This document shows positions 13,501-26,800 of a stretch of 64,000 nucleotides of DNA, piece by piece; position 1 is the first letter of the stretch, and each line of letters starts with the position of its first letter. Position numbers and translations under genes: made by a program. Origin of the DNA: Tetrahymena thermophila SB210 (taxonomy: Eukaryota; Ciliophora; Oligohymenophorea; Hymenostomatida; Tetrahymenidae); assembly GCF_000189635.1 (NCBI RefSeq), contig NW_002476522.1, forward strand, positions 62,001 to 126,000, written 5' to 3'. Below the pieces are notes generated by a model. It was given only the letters and a program-made list of their open reading frames with translations. It was not told where the DNA came from and ran no database searches.

Positions 13501-15466
13501 CAGTAATTTATAAAAGTAATAATTTTTTTAATTTTTTATATAAACATATATTTTTTTTATTTCAGTGCATAATGTCCATGCAATGATGGCTATGTTGATA
13601 TAAATAATGTTTGCCTATAATGTCCACCTAATTGTAAATTATGCGCAAGCTAATCTGTTTGTACATTATGTGCTTAAAATTATTATTTATCAGCTTAATA
13701 AGTTTGTGTCTCTTCTTGTCCTGCAACATTTATAATTGACTAAAGTTCTACAAAATGTGTCTGTGATGTAAAAAAAATACTGCAAAAGTATTAAAATTCA
13801 TTTAATATACCTTAATATATAAATATTAACTGCATTAATTTAGACATACTCATTAAATTACAGTTTAATTTAAAAATCATAAATTAATTTAACTTATATT
13901 TTGTTTAAATATTTATTAATAGTGGAATTTGTTCTGATTAGTGCAACTCAAATTGTTAAACTTGTGATAAAAATAACAATAAAATATGCTCTGCCTGCTA
14001 TCCAGGATTTGCTTTGTATGAATAGACATGCCAATAAGTTTATTTGAATTATGGTTCACAGAATGAATAAATCTATCAATTAACTTATGTAATATCTGAA
14101 GTAGCTTAATATAGCTCAATATTGTAAAATTTTGTATAAAATATTATATCTTCATCTAGCTTTTCTATAGTTCAAAACTCAATAAACGTTTAAAAATTTG
14201 TTTTTATATTATTGGTTGATACCAATTTACCTTAGCAAATTTATAATTTACTACAATCCTTGAAAGGTAAAATAAATAATTGAGTATAAAAATGTATCTT
14301 TAATCATTTTATTTTTACTATTAGGAAAAATACCATCTCAAAAATTGAAGTTTTTAAATTTATTCTAAGGCGTTACTCATGAGAGTTAAATTTAGTATTT
14401 CTCTGTCAGATTTCAATCTGTAGATCTTACTTCTTATATCTTATTAACTAATGGATCAGGAATAATATTATTTATTATTCTTATCACCAGCATGATTCTT
14501 TCTTATATATTAATTCAGAAAGTCAAACATAATAATATTTAAAACATATGCAAAAAGACTTATGAAATAATAATTTGTTCTTTAATAGTTTAATACTCAG
14601 AGATTAGCGTCTTAATTTTTATAATTGGAATTAATTCTCAATTGAAATTCTATATTAATGATTTATTTACTTTTGAATTAGGTGTTTAAATTACTATTTT
14701 AATAATATCAATCATGATTACAGCAGTAATTTTTTAATAGACATATTTCTATCTCAACAAAAAATCCTTTGAAAGTTCCAATAAAATTTTTTAAGAGATA
14801 ACTAAATAATAAATTGAAAACGATACTCGTAAAACTTCTAAATTAAGTAGAAACTTTATTTTAGTATATTTAATAACTGAAATACTTATTATACCTACCT
14901 GTTTTATACAATTGAGCTAAAATTACTACGTTGCTAGCATAATAGCAATTACAATTTCTATGATTTAACTAGTGCTTGTTGTTTACTCTATGCCTTTCTA
15001 ATCTAAATTAACAAATGCATACTTCATAGTTAACTATATATTATGGATCTTTTTTTATATTTTTTTCCTATTTCTGGTAATATATTGCTAAAAAACAGAT
15101 ATTATAGAATACATAGGTACTATAGATATAATAAGCTACATATTTATAACAATAATTCTAACAATACTAATTGAATAACCTGTTTATTTTCTTCTGTTAA
15201 TAATAACTAAGCTATATCATTATTTCAAGAAAAAACGTAAAGTAAATCAGTAACAGGAGTTAGAACGTTTATGTTTAAAACCTTAATACCCTTTAGATTT
15301 ATAAAAAAAATTCCTTGTTTACCCTAAGTAACATCTAAACCGAATGGTAAGAGAATCTTTTAGTTAATTAGAAGTAAAATATTCTAATAAATTTGATCTT
15401 TTGGTTTTGAAAAATATATGGATTAAAAGTGGTAATTAAAATTAATAAATTAATAACAACATTTGA
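10564..15466 (+). CDS. Family 1 copy B: Cys-rich polytopic membrane protein with a duplicated Cys module
   Basis: The exon/intron layout matches copy A. The start (MKINFIFITF) and the first donor, after ...IIFIE, align with A. The stop is TGA at 15464-15466. It carries about six Cys modules: module 1, two near-identical copies of module 2 (CPCNKTYFDSNGSCLNCPQ) made by a 304-bp tandem duplication, module 3 (CPCNDGYVDINDICQPCPPN), module 4 and the terminal module. The C-terminal exon (from about 14323) is open to the stop and has the same run of membrane segments as A, including the block PTCFIQLSQNYYVASI. Compared with A, C and D it lacks about nine codons just after the last Cys module, in frame. 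No disabling lesion was seen. Confidence 0.82.
12591..13198 (+). repeat. Recent 2 x 304-bp tandem duplication of one intron plus Cys-module exon
   Basis: Bases 12591-12894 and 12895-13198 are almost identical. I saw only two differences, in 'cgtatcac' versus 'cttatcac' and 'attgtgttact' versus 'attgtattact'. Each unit holds the end of one Cys exon, an intron, and nearly all of the module 2 exon. The duplication adds one complete module to copy B without changing frame. Confidence 0.9.
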
Positions 15467-17203
15467 TTGATTAATTAACTATTTATTCAGTTATATTATC
15501 TCCATTCTAAAAAACAGTAAATGAAACCTACAATAATTTGTTGAGGCTTAAGCTAATTAATTCTTTTAATATACATACCTATATTTATTAGCAAAGTCAA
15601 TATAAATTTAAAAAAAAAATATTATGCATTATTTATAATTTATATAATTAATGTGTTTAATTCAAAATTTAAAATAGATTAAAATAGTTTTAAAAATCAA
15701 AAATTCTTGAACTTTCATCTAGACTATTTAAAATTTGTATTATTTTATAAATTAGTTCTACTATTTTCTTTATTTATATGTTAAAATTAGATTATTTAAT
15801 TTTAATAAATTTAGATAGCTAATAATTATTTAATTATTTATTTGTAACAATTAATTGAATTGTTTTTTAATTTTTTATTTTAGATACAATTAGAATTATA
15901 ATTAGTGTAATATATTCAGTTTGTTTTTAAATTAATTTAGCTTTATTCTTATTGAATTATTTAATATAGGCTTGCTAATAATTCTTTAAATATAAATATG
16001 TAAATCTAAATTTAAAAGTCAAAAATTTGCTATTTTTTTTCAAATAGGAAAAGAGCTCAGAAATAAATTATATTTTTTATTTATTTTGTATTTCAAATAT
16101 ATTAAATATGATAAATTTAGATTATTTATAATATCAAAATATAAGTAAATCTAAATTTAAAAGAAAAATATATATATGTTAATTAAATATAAAGCTCATA
16201 AATATTATGAAATCGCTTTAGAATAAAAAAATATTTACATTCAATGAATTGGTATTTATCCATTTATTTTAGTCAAAACAATAATTAAAATATATTATAT
16301 CTATCATTCAGCAGATCTTTTGACTCTAATTTTAAGGTATCATATTTTATACCTCATAGTCAAATGAAACCCTTTTTGATTTCTTAAGCCTTATTTTTTA
16401 TACTATCTTTTACCTCTATAAATGGTAATTAGGATTGAAGATTTGTAGGAACTAAAAAAATATTAATTTATTTACCTTCTAATTCATTTACATAAAAAAA
16501 CAATAATGAATGACTGCAATTTTTAATTAACGAGATTTATAAGTAAGTGAATTTTAATAATTATCTATTTGAAACTAATTCACTTCATAGTTAAGGAGAA
16601 AGATAAAAAAACAAATAAGAATAATAATTTGGGAAATCATAAAAACTAATACAAATTTATTTTGATAAATAAAATCCATCCAAATTACTAACTAATTTTT
16701 TAAAAAAATACAAAGAATTATTTGAAATCTCTAAATATCTTATATGGTAGTAATAAAAATATTGATTTCTATGAATTAATTAATTGACTTTTGCATCAAG
16801 TGTAAATCTAAGTTGAAAATCATTTACTTTTAAATAAAAAACTTCAAAAAGATTTGATATTTAATACAAACTAGTTATCTATTAAATTTTATAGCTTAAG
16901 AAGTTTAAAATACTCAATTCATATTTATATATTATTTGTCGACAAAAATTATAAAATTGGTGTCCAAAAAAAATGTAAAGCTTAAATTAAATCTTACTCT
17001 TTACGAATTTACCTCACAATTAAAATTTAGAAGATTTATGGAAATAAATAACTTCAAAGGATATTCAATTTAACTTAAATATTTTCTTCTGAATAAATAA
17101 ATAAATAATCATTTTTCAAATAGAGAAATATTTTTTTTGTTAAATATAATTTGATTTTAAAATATTTTTCAATTTATAATTTTATTTTATTTTAATATAC
17201 AGA
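15467..17203. other. Spacer before family 2 copy 1, shared with the spacer before copy 2
   Basis: From about 15751 onward the sequence is clearly homologous to 33745-35204, sharing long blocks such as those around 16320-16480. No open coding exon with Cys or hydrophobic character was recognised. The first part (15467-15740) continues the downstream flank of family 1. The region may hold the family 2 promoter, but no motif can be assigned from sequence alone. Confidence 0.55.
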
Positions 17204-17304
17204 GGAGGGGTAACGGTTGATTTTGTTACATTATGATTGAATTTTTAAAATTAAGAGGTTTGAATAAAAGTATTGGCTGTAACAAAATCAACCGAAACCC
17301 CTCC
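17204..17304. repeat. 101-bp element with 27-bp terminal inverted repeats, upstream of family 2 copy 1
   Basis: The left arm (17204-17230) and right arm (17278-17304) are inverted repeats over 27 bp with two central mismatches. The shared core is CGGTTGATTTTGTTACA, flanked by GGAGGGGT. The arms are unusually GC-rich for this locus and enclose a 47-bp AT-rich loop. The element ends about 156 bp before the family 2 start codon. It could be a small non-autonomous inverted-repeat element, a hairpin RNA source or a regulatory cruciform. Confidence 0.85.
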
Positions 17305-17460
17305 CCTATTCTAAAATTATTTAAAGCTATTTTGATTTGCTTTTCGAAGAACAGCTGAATAATCTTTGACCTCACAAAATAGAGATAGTTACTATTTTAT
17401 TAACTAATTAAAAAATATTAAATTTTTTGAAATTTTGAAGAGAAAATAAGTAAAAGGTAA

Positions 17461-20400
17461 ATGCTAAATATCTTAATTATCACTTTTTTTATTATAGTAT
17501 TTTGGAAAACTTCATTTTGTTTAGATCAATTTCCTATTTTGAGTGGTTGCGCAAAATACATCGAAGTAATTTATTTAGACCTATAACTAAAAAATATAAT
17601 AAAATCATGTTTGAGTTGAAATTCCCTTTCTTTTTTTATATCAAGAAAATTAGAAAATAGTTATCTTTAAATCAAAATAATAAAATGAGAATAATGATTT
17701 TAATTATTTTTAAAGTTAATAAACTAATATTATTTCATCTAAAAATAGGATTAAAATGCAATATTTTATAATGATTAAAATTCTAACACTTTTAAGATCA
17801 GTATTTTAGATATAAATAGATAGATATCTTCAACCTATACTCTAAACAGCTTTTCTTATGATTGTTCTAAATTATCCTTTTTCTTTACTGCCGAAGTATA
17901 TTTATTTTTCTAAATTTTATATTTAAAACTTAATTTATTATTATAAAGCAAAAGAATATTATATACTTGACTAAATATGGAGCACCTGATTATTATCTCA
18001 TCGATTTTTCATTAATGCAACAAAATTCTCCAAGCTTTTTAACTCAAAAAAAATATGCTTCTTTTCCATTTACTTCTATCAATTTAGGTTTTATAGTTTT
18101 CAAGACAGTAATATTTTATATTTTATTTCATACTTTCTTTTATTTCTTTTCATTTTTATAATTATTTTTTCTTTCAAAATATTAAATGGTAACAATACGA
18201 ACAAACAAAATTAATATTTTTTTAATTTTTAAATTGGTAGTATGATATTTATTACTTGGTCTTTGCAAAGGAAACAAACACACTAGTCTATTCTTTTATA
18301 TATCTTATTTGCGAGTCTTCTTTTGATAAACTTTTTACTTCAAAAAATATCATCTAAGCTAAATAATAAATGGATTTTTCCTAGTTTTTAAACAAACCAA
18401 TATACTTTTAAAAATTTGGCTGGCTCTTTATAGTTAGTGTAATTTCTTTAATATTTAAAATAAAATAAAAATACTTCTTTTACTAGGAAAAATACTCTAT
18501 TTACTATTAATATGACTAGAGATCAATATTAAAGTTATCTGTAGATACCTATGAATAAAAGTTCATAAAGAAAATAGATTAAATTACGGATGCAAATAAA
18601 AAGATTTATGTGATTGAATTTAAGAGCGTAAAATTATTTAGATTAGATAGATAACAAATTTTAAGTTTTTTAAACTATTTAAATGTTGTTATAAAAAAAA
18701 TAAATTTATTAATTTTAAATAATTTATTTAATTATTAATTAAAAAAATATAGAAATCAATAATTGCTTTATATACTACTTAGATAATTTTTTATTCAGCA
18801 GATAATTTAGAGTAAATAGACACTTTTGGAGATTCAATGAATGGTTCTAATGGTGTATGTAAAAATCATAACATCTATTTTTAGGTAAATTAATTTTCGA
18901 AAAATATTATATAATAAAATAAAATATAAAATAAGAATTTTATTTTGTCTCACTAAAAGAGCTATGAGCTACAATATGATATATAGAAAAATAAAATATA
19001 AGTAATATTTTCTACAATTGATATCCCTGCTTATTAACTTAACTGGTCTAGTGTAAAATTATTTGTCATTTAAATTAATTAACTTAATTAAATAAAAATA
19101 CTAGGCTGGATTTATATTATATCTTCATAATTCCGATACAAATAATAATGAAATTACCAACTTACAAATAAAATAAGATATGATATTAGGATGTCAAAAT
19201 AGTGATCAGGCTACAGGCTACTGCTCATAATGCAGCCCAAATTATTTTTAATAAAATAAATGGTGTGTATTCTAATGTAATGATAACTACTACTAATCGT
19301 AAGCTTATTACTTTTTTAGTGGGGTGAAGGAAAAAAATTGATATGTCTCAGTCACTAATTTTATTTATTTTTTACTTAGAGTGACAACTTTTTTTAAAAA
19401 AAATCACCAACTTTATAACCTCCACCTTTTAATATGAATATAATTTTGTTATAAGCAATATTTTTATTATTAATTCATATAATTTTTTTTGATAGTGGTA
19501 ATTAATGTTTGCCTTGTGATAAAACATGCTTAACTTGTGATGGACCTTCACCTACAAACTGTTTGAAGTGTCCACCATTTTATTATTTACTTATGAATTC
19601 TAAGTAAGCATTTATTAACATTTAATTAATCAAGTTATACACTAAAAAATATTTTTAATTATTAAATTTTAAAAATATTTTAGTGGAAATAGTTGTTAAC
19701 CATGCCATGAATCTTGTAAAACTTGTAATGGACCTTCAGCTCATAATTGTCTGACTTGTTCAACATTTAATTATCTACTTTAAGATACGTAGTAGGAATA
19801 TTAAGATTTCTTAATTATTTAAATTATTTACTATTTTTAACATTTGTATTTATAATAGAGTTAGTTAGTGCCTCCCATGTGATTATTCAAAATAAACCTG
19901 TTTTGGATTATCTAATAAAGATTTTTTATAATGTCCAAAAGGCAATTATATTATTCTTTAAGAAAAGTAACTTTATGAAACTTAACAATTATATTAATAA
20001 AATACCTTTAAAACAGATCAAAAATAATCCATATTTTTTTATTTATAGTCAATATTACTAAACTTGCCATCCCGATTGCTAAGAATGCGATGGACCCTCT
20101 AACTCTAATTGTTTAAAATGCAAATCATAATAGTATTTAGACAAATACAAATGTATTAGTTGTCATTAGACTTGCTAATCTTGTTATGGACCTACATCAT
20201 AAAATTGCTTAACATGCCCTCCATAAAAATATTTATTTTCAGATAATTCATGTGTTGATTGTAATTAAATAGGATTATATATTGCTGGATAAAAATGTAT
20301 TTCTTGTGATAAAGCTTGCTTAACTTGTAATGGACCATCATCTAGTAACTGCTTATCATGCCCTTAATAATAATATTTGTACAAAAGCATAGACTAAAAC

Positions 20401-22062
20401 TAATCTGGATAGTCTATTAGTGGATAAAAATGTGAAACTTGCCATTAAACTTGCTAATCTTGTAATGGACCTTCATCCAAAGATTGTATAACATGCCCTT
20501 CATAAAAGTATTTATTTTTAGATAATTCATGCATTGAATGTAATAAAAAAGGATAAAAAATTATTAATAACATATGTAATTGTGTTGAAAATTATAAATT
20601 TGTGAATGGAGAGTGCATATAATCTAATTAAAATAATTTAGATTATAAATCGAATATTTTTTCTTAGCAAGCTATACAATAGATAACTTAGAAAACTTAG
20701 ACAGCATCTTCAGTTTCATTAGCTAGTACAACAGCTTTAAGTTCTGTTTAAAACTTGTTCTCTTCTTCTAGCTTTGGCATATTCATTAACGGTTTTGCTT
20801 GCTTTAAACTAAGCTACCTAACATTAGTCAATAGCACTCTTCCTTAACAAATAAATTCATCTTTACAGGTTTTTACAGGTAAAATATAAAATTAAATAAT
20901 TTTTTAATTTTAAGTATTAAATTTAAAATATATAGATTAGTGTCCCAACTAAACTTTTAGATATATAAATTTTTTATATTCTATTATTACTACTTCAAGT
21001 TAAGATTAATACTAAAATAATTCATACTATAAATTTGGTATTTCGTATAATATTCTAGAAACATCTGGATAAGCATTCGCTTTGTTCTTAATTTGTAGTT
21101 TCTTTTTCATTCTATTTTACTTAATGATAGAGAAAATTTAAAATAGGAAAGTTTAATCAATTTTGCTAATACTCTATAGTAAAGTATTTTCTAGCTATAT
21201 TATTCAATATCTCTATCTCGTTATTCCAATTTTTGTGATTGGGATTAATCAACAAATAAAATAATTCATTTTTAAAGCAGAACTCAATAGTATAGGACTC
21301 AATAGTGTAGGAGTATAGATAGTTTTTTTGATAATTATTATTCTAATAACTATTTTGTTATTAAATTAAGAATACAATTATCTTAATAAATCCATACCTG
21401 ATTCAAAATAATAAAACTTCTAAGAAATAACTAGTTTTAAATTATAAAATGATACTATTTTAAAATGCAAAATTAGAAGAAACTTCATGATAATTTACTA
21501 AATATTTGAGTCATTTTTAATACCTATTTGCTTTTTATAAGCAGGTTAAAATTGGATGATATGCAATATAATAATAATAATTATCTCATTGAGCTAGCTA
21601 ATTATGATAATATATTTAAAACCATTCTATTCAAAACTTACCAATGGTTACTTTATTTTAGATTCAGCTTTATGGCTAGGATTATACATTTAGTATTTTA
21701 TTTTGAGCATTTATAGTTCAAAACCAAACTTTAATTCATATGCAGACTAACTAGATTAAGTAAGTGTTAGTTTTTTAGTAACGATTCAACTGATTTTACT
21801 AGGATTAAACGTTTATTTGTTAATTTCAGTCTTTTTATAAATATATTAACTAATTAAGTAGAGAAAAAATTCTTTACAAACATAAGAAGAAAGTTTGGCA
21901 AATATTATAACAACTAGTATTGAATTGGTTCCTTAGAATTAACTTTATAGAAGATTTACAACTTCTTTAATTAAATTTAGAGCATTTAACTTAAAAGATG
22001 ATAGAAATCTAGCAAATTTGTAAAAAAATTTTATTACAGAACAAAATGTTGAACTATAATGA
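17461..22062 (+). CDS. Family 2 copy 1: furin-like repeat polytopic membrane protein
   Basis: The start ATG at 17461 opens a signal peptide (MLNILIITFFIIVFW...SFC). Exons then encode an N-terminal region without Cys repeats (YDCSKLSFFFTAE, then EKYSIYYQYDQRS). Next come serial furin-like repeats of the type CHxTCxxCxGPxxxxCLxCP, partly in small exons (19200-19960) and partly in one long exon (20049-20868). The last exon (20941-22062, 374 codons) encodes several membrane segments and a polar tail ending in TGA at 22060-22062. Its block QEITSFKLQNDTILKCKIRR...NGYFILDSALW aligns with the family 1 C-terminus, so the families are paralogous. Exon junctions were picked by hand. The frame stays open across the exons I traced. 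Function unknown; probably a surface-exposed membrane protein. Confidence 0.82.
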
Positions 22063-23856
22063 TAAAAAAATTAATTTGGAAATCTAATAAAAATTGTAAT
22101 TATATAAAATACTTAATTACTTGATAAGTATTTTTATGTATAAATTTCATGTGTACTTAATCACTCTTTAAATTTTTATAATTTAGATAAAATATTTATA
22201 TATATAATTAATACAATAATAAGTTATCATTCAGATTAAAATTAACAAATTAACTATAGAGCTTATTTTCCCTTTTAATATTATATAATTATTTATATTT
22301 ACAAACTTTGATTACACCTTTAATTAGTAATAAAAACGAGTGAAATGATATTGAAGTATCAAATTATTTAACTTATATTTTAATTACAAAAATAATTATT
22401 TTCAGTCTCTAATTTTTGAAAAAAATAAAATGTATCAAAGGTCAATCAATTATTTCAAGAGATAGAATTTTCATTTTATAATTTTATATTATTAGTTTTA
22501 TTTATAAGCTGATTTTATTACACTTTTAACTAGAATTAAAAGGAGTGAAATAAAAGTGACATATCTAATTACTATAGGTATATTTTAATTATGAAAATAA
22601 ATCCATTCATTCTTATAGTTTCGAAAAATAATATGCATTAAAGGTCAATCAATTATTTTATACCATAAAAATTTTACTTTTAATATATTGAATTTACAAG
22701 CGTGAATAAATTAAATTTAATATTTTAAATTAGTCAGTAAGATTACAGTTTTAGTCTTTATTTTATACAATCATTTAAACTACTATCTATTTCAATTGAA
22801 AATTTAAAAAGTTTATTTCTTTTTCATAAAAAGAATATAAACAAGTTTAGATATTAAATGATTTTTAAATATTCTATTAATACTATAAAATATAATAATA
22901 TTTTATTACTTTAAATTAAAAATAGTTTTTATTTATTTAAAAAGATATTTCTATTGTTGTTATTAAATAAGCATTAAAATAATTATTATTTTTCATAAAT
23001 TTTTTTTCTATGGATTTGTTTTGTATGCTGTCATTTTTTGATTAACAATAAATAATTTACCTCATTCTAAAATTAAAATAGATTATTTATTTATACAAAT
23101 CTAACTCTATATTGAAAATTATATATGAGTATTTATTTTTTTATGTTAACATTTATATATGTGTGATTTTTCTAACAATATTAAGGCTTAATTAAATGAC
23201 GATATAATATTGATACAGCGATATATAGTATTTAGATTACAGTTCATTAAAGATAAAGCTTAGCATCAAGATAAATGAAATAATGTAATCATTTTGGGTT
23301 TTTATTAATTCATTGTGTGAGTTGCTCTTTGAAGAAAACAAATTAAGATTAAACTAACTTTTTAATTAAAAAGATAAATTCTTTCAGTATCTCAGTTTAA
23401 AAAATATATTGCAGCTATTTAAAGCCATAAATTTAAGATGTAATTGAATTTGTTAGCTTGTTTGAATCAAATTATATATAATGTATTTTTTACTTAAATA
23501 AATTACAATGTGATTAAGAATTTCTAAATTTTTCCTAAGATTAGTTATGCTTCATAATTTCTATTATATATTTTAAAATAAGGGTGATAAATATAGAATA
23601 TACAATAATTATTTTAAATAAAAACACTTTATTAGAAATTAAAATAGAAATTTTAACAAATTATTAATCAATAGTTTTAATAAGTAAATGTTCTAATTTA
23701 TTAATTTACAAAATAAAAAATATTTGTTATAATTATTTGATTTAGAAAAAAAATAATAATTTACAATAATTGTAAACAGGCTTGCTCAATACATAATTCT
23801 TTTTTCTGGACTGAACAAAATAATTTATTATCAAAAAAAGAAGTATATATATATAT
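22063..23856. other. Spacer between family 2 copy 1 and family 1 copy C
   Basis: It is homologous to the other family 2-to-family 1 spacers but shorter (about 1.8 kb, against about 2.5 kb before D and about 3.9 kb before A). Around 23500 the sequence jumps from one conserved block to another, consistent with an internal deletion relative to the other copies. A run of about eight AT dinucleotides (23843-23858) runs directly into the start codon of copy C. No gene seen. Confidence 0.55.
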
Positions 23857-26800
23857 ATGAAAATTAATTATCTTTTTGCTACATTTATGATTGAACTGCT
23901 TGTAATAACTAAAGGCTTGGATGTGTTACCTATAAGTATTCAGAATGATATTATCTTTATTGAAGTAAATTATATGAAAGAACTTATTTTTAAAATTGTA
24001 TTTCGATCTATTTATTTATTTATCTTTATTTTTATTAGGAAACTAAGTCTTTAATTTACTAAGCCAAAAGTGATTCTACTTATAGATATAGTACTATTAA
24101 TGAATAAGGAGTTATTGTATCAACTTATCCTTTAAATGGATTAAATTAGATTGATATTCGTACGAAATATTATCTAGTTAATGTATAAATTTATTTAAAA
24201 AGTAATCTATTTTTATGATTTAATATTTTTTTTTAATTAAGAATTTAATTTACCTATTTTATTATGGAATCATATCGTACTAGACTATTGACTTGAATTT
24301 AATGACTACTGGATAATCTGGGTATTTATAGACATTATCATATCCAGCAGCTACTATTCCATGCACAATCTATAATGTTTAGATTTAAAATATAGTACTA
24401 AAAGTTATTATAAAATGAAGAAGGCATTTTTTTTTATTTTATTAAATAGGGAGCACTTTTCTATTATTTGTGTTTTGATTCTTCAAATATATTTTTGGTG
24501 CAAAGTTCCACATTTTAAAATTTATTTACTTCTAGTACAAGAACTTAGGGAATGAGAATGAGAAGTGAAAAAAACTATATAATTCTAGATGATTATTTGT
24601 ATACAAATGGAACTATTTATAACATTTAGCTCTCGTTTTCAAATACTTAAAATATATTGTTAATAAATGTAAGATTAAATTTTAATAATTTATTAATTTC
24701 TCTCTCTTTATTAATTGAAAAACCCAATCATATATTGATTATAGCATAATATATAAAATTTAATTAAGTAAAAAATAATTTTAAATACTACAAATAATCT
24801 TATTTTTGAGAGTGTCAAAAAATTATAATTTAGATAATTTGAATTCCTTAATTAACGAATTAAATACTCTTTAAGAAAGTAGAAAATTCCAAAAAATTTT
24901 CATTTATTATATATTTTAACCTTTCTTCAATTTAAAAATTCTAAGAATTGAATAGCACAATTATAAATATTATATAATTAGCTCTTAGGTTAAGTATTTA
25001 TATCACTATAAGCACCATTTATTTGATTATTTTATTATTCTCCAAAATTAAAAATTTTTTTATTTTTTATTTTAAGATGAAATGGGGCTTATATCTCATA
25101 GATGATTACTTAACTAAAGTTCAAATAATCAATTCAACATTTAAAGATAATTAATCTATAAAATTAAACAATCCAGCTGACAGCAATCTTGTTTCTGATG
25201 TGATAGATTTTTAGACCGTAATTAGTTTTAATTTAAAATGTTTTGTAAATATTTATTCTAACTTTCCCATTTTAAAATAAGATATTTATCATAATTGCAT
25301 ATGATTATTAAAGAAGGGCCTTCAGGTACTTTAATGTAGAGAATTTATAGGAACTTTAATCAACAGGAGTAAACTTGCCTTTCATAGACTATAAAACTTT
25401 TATTTAGTATCAGGTATTATTAAACTTTATCTTACCACAAAATAAATATTAAAATAACAAATTAAAATTAGAAGAAGATATTTATTGATTAATATACTTA
25501 TGACATAGCATATATACCCTTAAATAATTAAGTTTAAGTTACTTAAAATCCTTAAGGAATCTCACTAACATTCAAATCACCTTATACTCATCTTGTTAAT
25601 TATGCTTTTTCATATGTATTCATTTCATTTTACTTTTTTTAAATATCAATCTTTTTATCAAAATAAAGTCCGTCACTTATCAGGTTATGCAAGACTCTAA
25701 TTAGCAATTGATAAAAATTTATTAAGCATATAATTTTTGTGCTCCTCACTGTTTTATTTGTGCATCAACCACAACTTGCTCAATTTGTTATTCTCCTCAT
25801 TATTTAGATAGCTAATTTTAATGTGTTGATAATTGTCCAACCTAATTCATATAAGATAATATTTATAACTAATGCATTTGCCGTCCTAATAGCTCTTTAG
25901 TAAAGTATCAATTTTTATTTTTTCACCTTAATTAAATTTTCCATTCATTTTATTTTAACTTACAATAAAACTTTAAAATTAACTAATAGTCAAATTTGTA
26001 CCTGTCATACAACATTTTTTTTCTTAAATATTTATTTAGTTCGTCTTGTCCGTGTAATGATGGTTATGTAGATATAAATGATATTTGCTAACCATGTCCT
26101 CCTAATTGTAAAATATGCAATAATCAACTTGTTTGTTCAGCTTGTGATTAAAACTATTATTTGACAGTTTAAGAAACTTGTGTACCTTCTTGTCCTCCAC
26201 TTTTTATTCCAGATGTAACGAATACTAAATGTATTTGCCGTCAGAACAGTAATTTATAAAAGTAATAATTTTTTTAATTCATAAAATAAATTTATTTTTT
26301 TAATTTCAGTTCATAATGTCCATGCAACTCTGGGTATGTTGATATAAATAATGTTTGCACGTAATGTCCGCCTAATTGTAAAATATGCAACAATCAACTT
26401 GTTTGTTCAGCTTGTGATTAAAATTATTATTTGACAGTTTAAGAAACTTGTGTACCTTCTTGTCCTCCAGTTTTTATTCCAGATGTAACGAATACTAAAT
26501 GTACTTGCCGTCAGAACAGTAGTTTATAAGAGTAATAATTTTTTTAATTCATAAAATAAATTTATATTTATAATTTCAGTTCATAATGTCCATGCAATTC
26601 TGGGTATGTTGATATAAATAATGTTTGTATGTAATGTCCATCTAATTGTTAAGAATGTTCAAGTTAATCTGTTTGTACAGTGTGTGCTTAAAATTATTAT
26701 TTATCAGCTTAATAAGTTTGTGTCTCTTCTTGTCCTCCACTTTTTATTCCAGATGTAACGAATACTAAATGTACTTGCCGTCTGAACAGTAGTTTATAAG

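Noticed and set aside
13916..14119. Minus-strand frames within family 1 terminal Cys exons (13916-14119, also 45474-45698)
   Set aside because: They are antisense to the conserved terminal Cys-module exons and appear at matching places in two copies only because those exons are duplicated.
18481..18660. A 44-nt or 17-nt mini-intron in family 2 after the exon ending ...LFIVS
   Set aside because: Taking the donor one codon boundary later (GTT AGT|gtaatt) makes the next exon fully open in both copies (EKYSIYYQYDQ... / EKYSIYYQDDQ...), so no mini-intron is needed.
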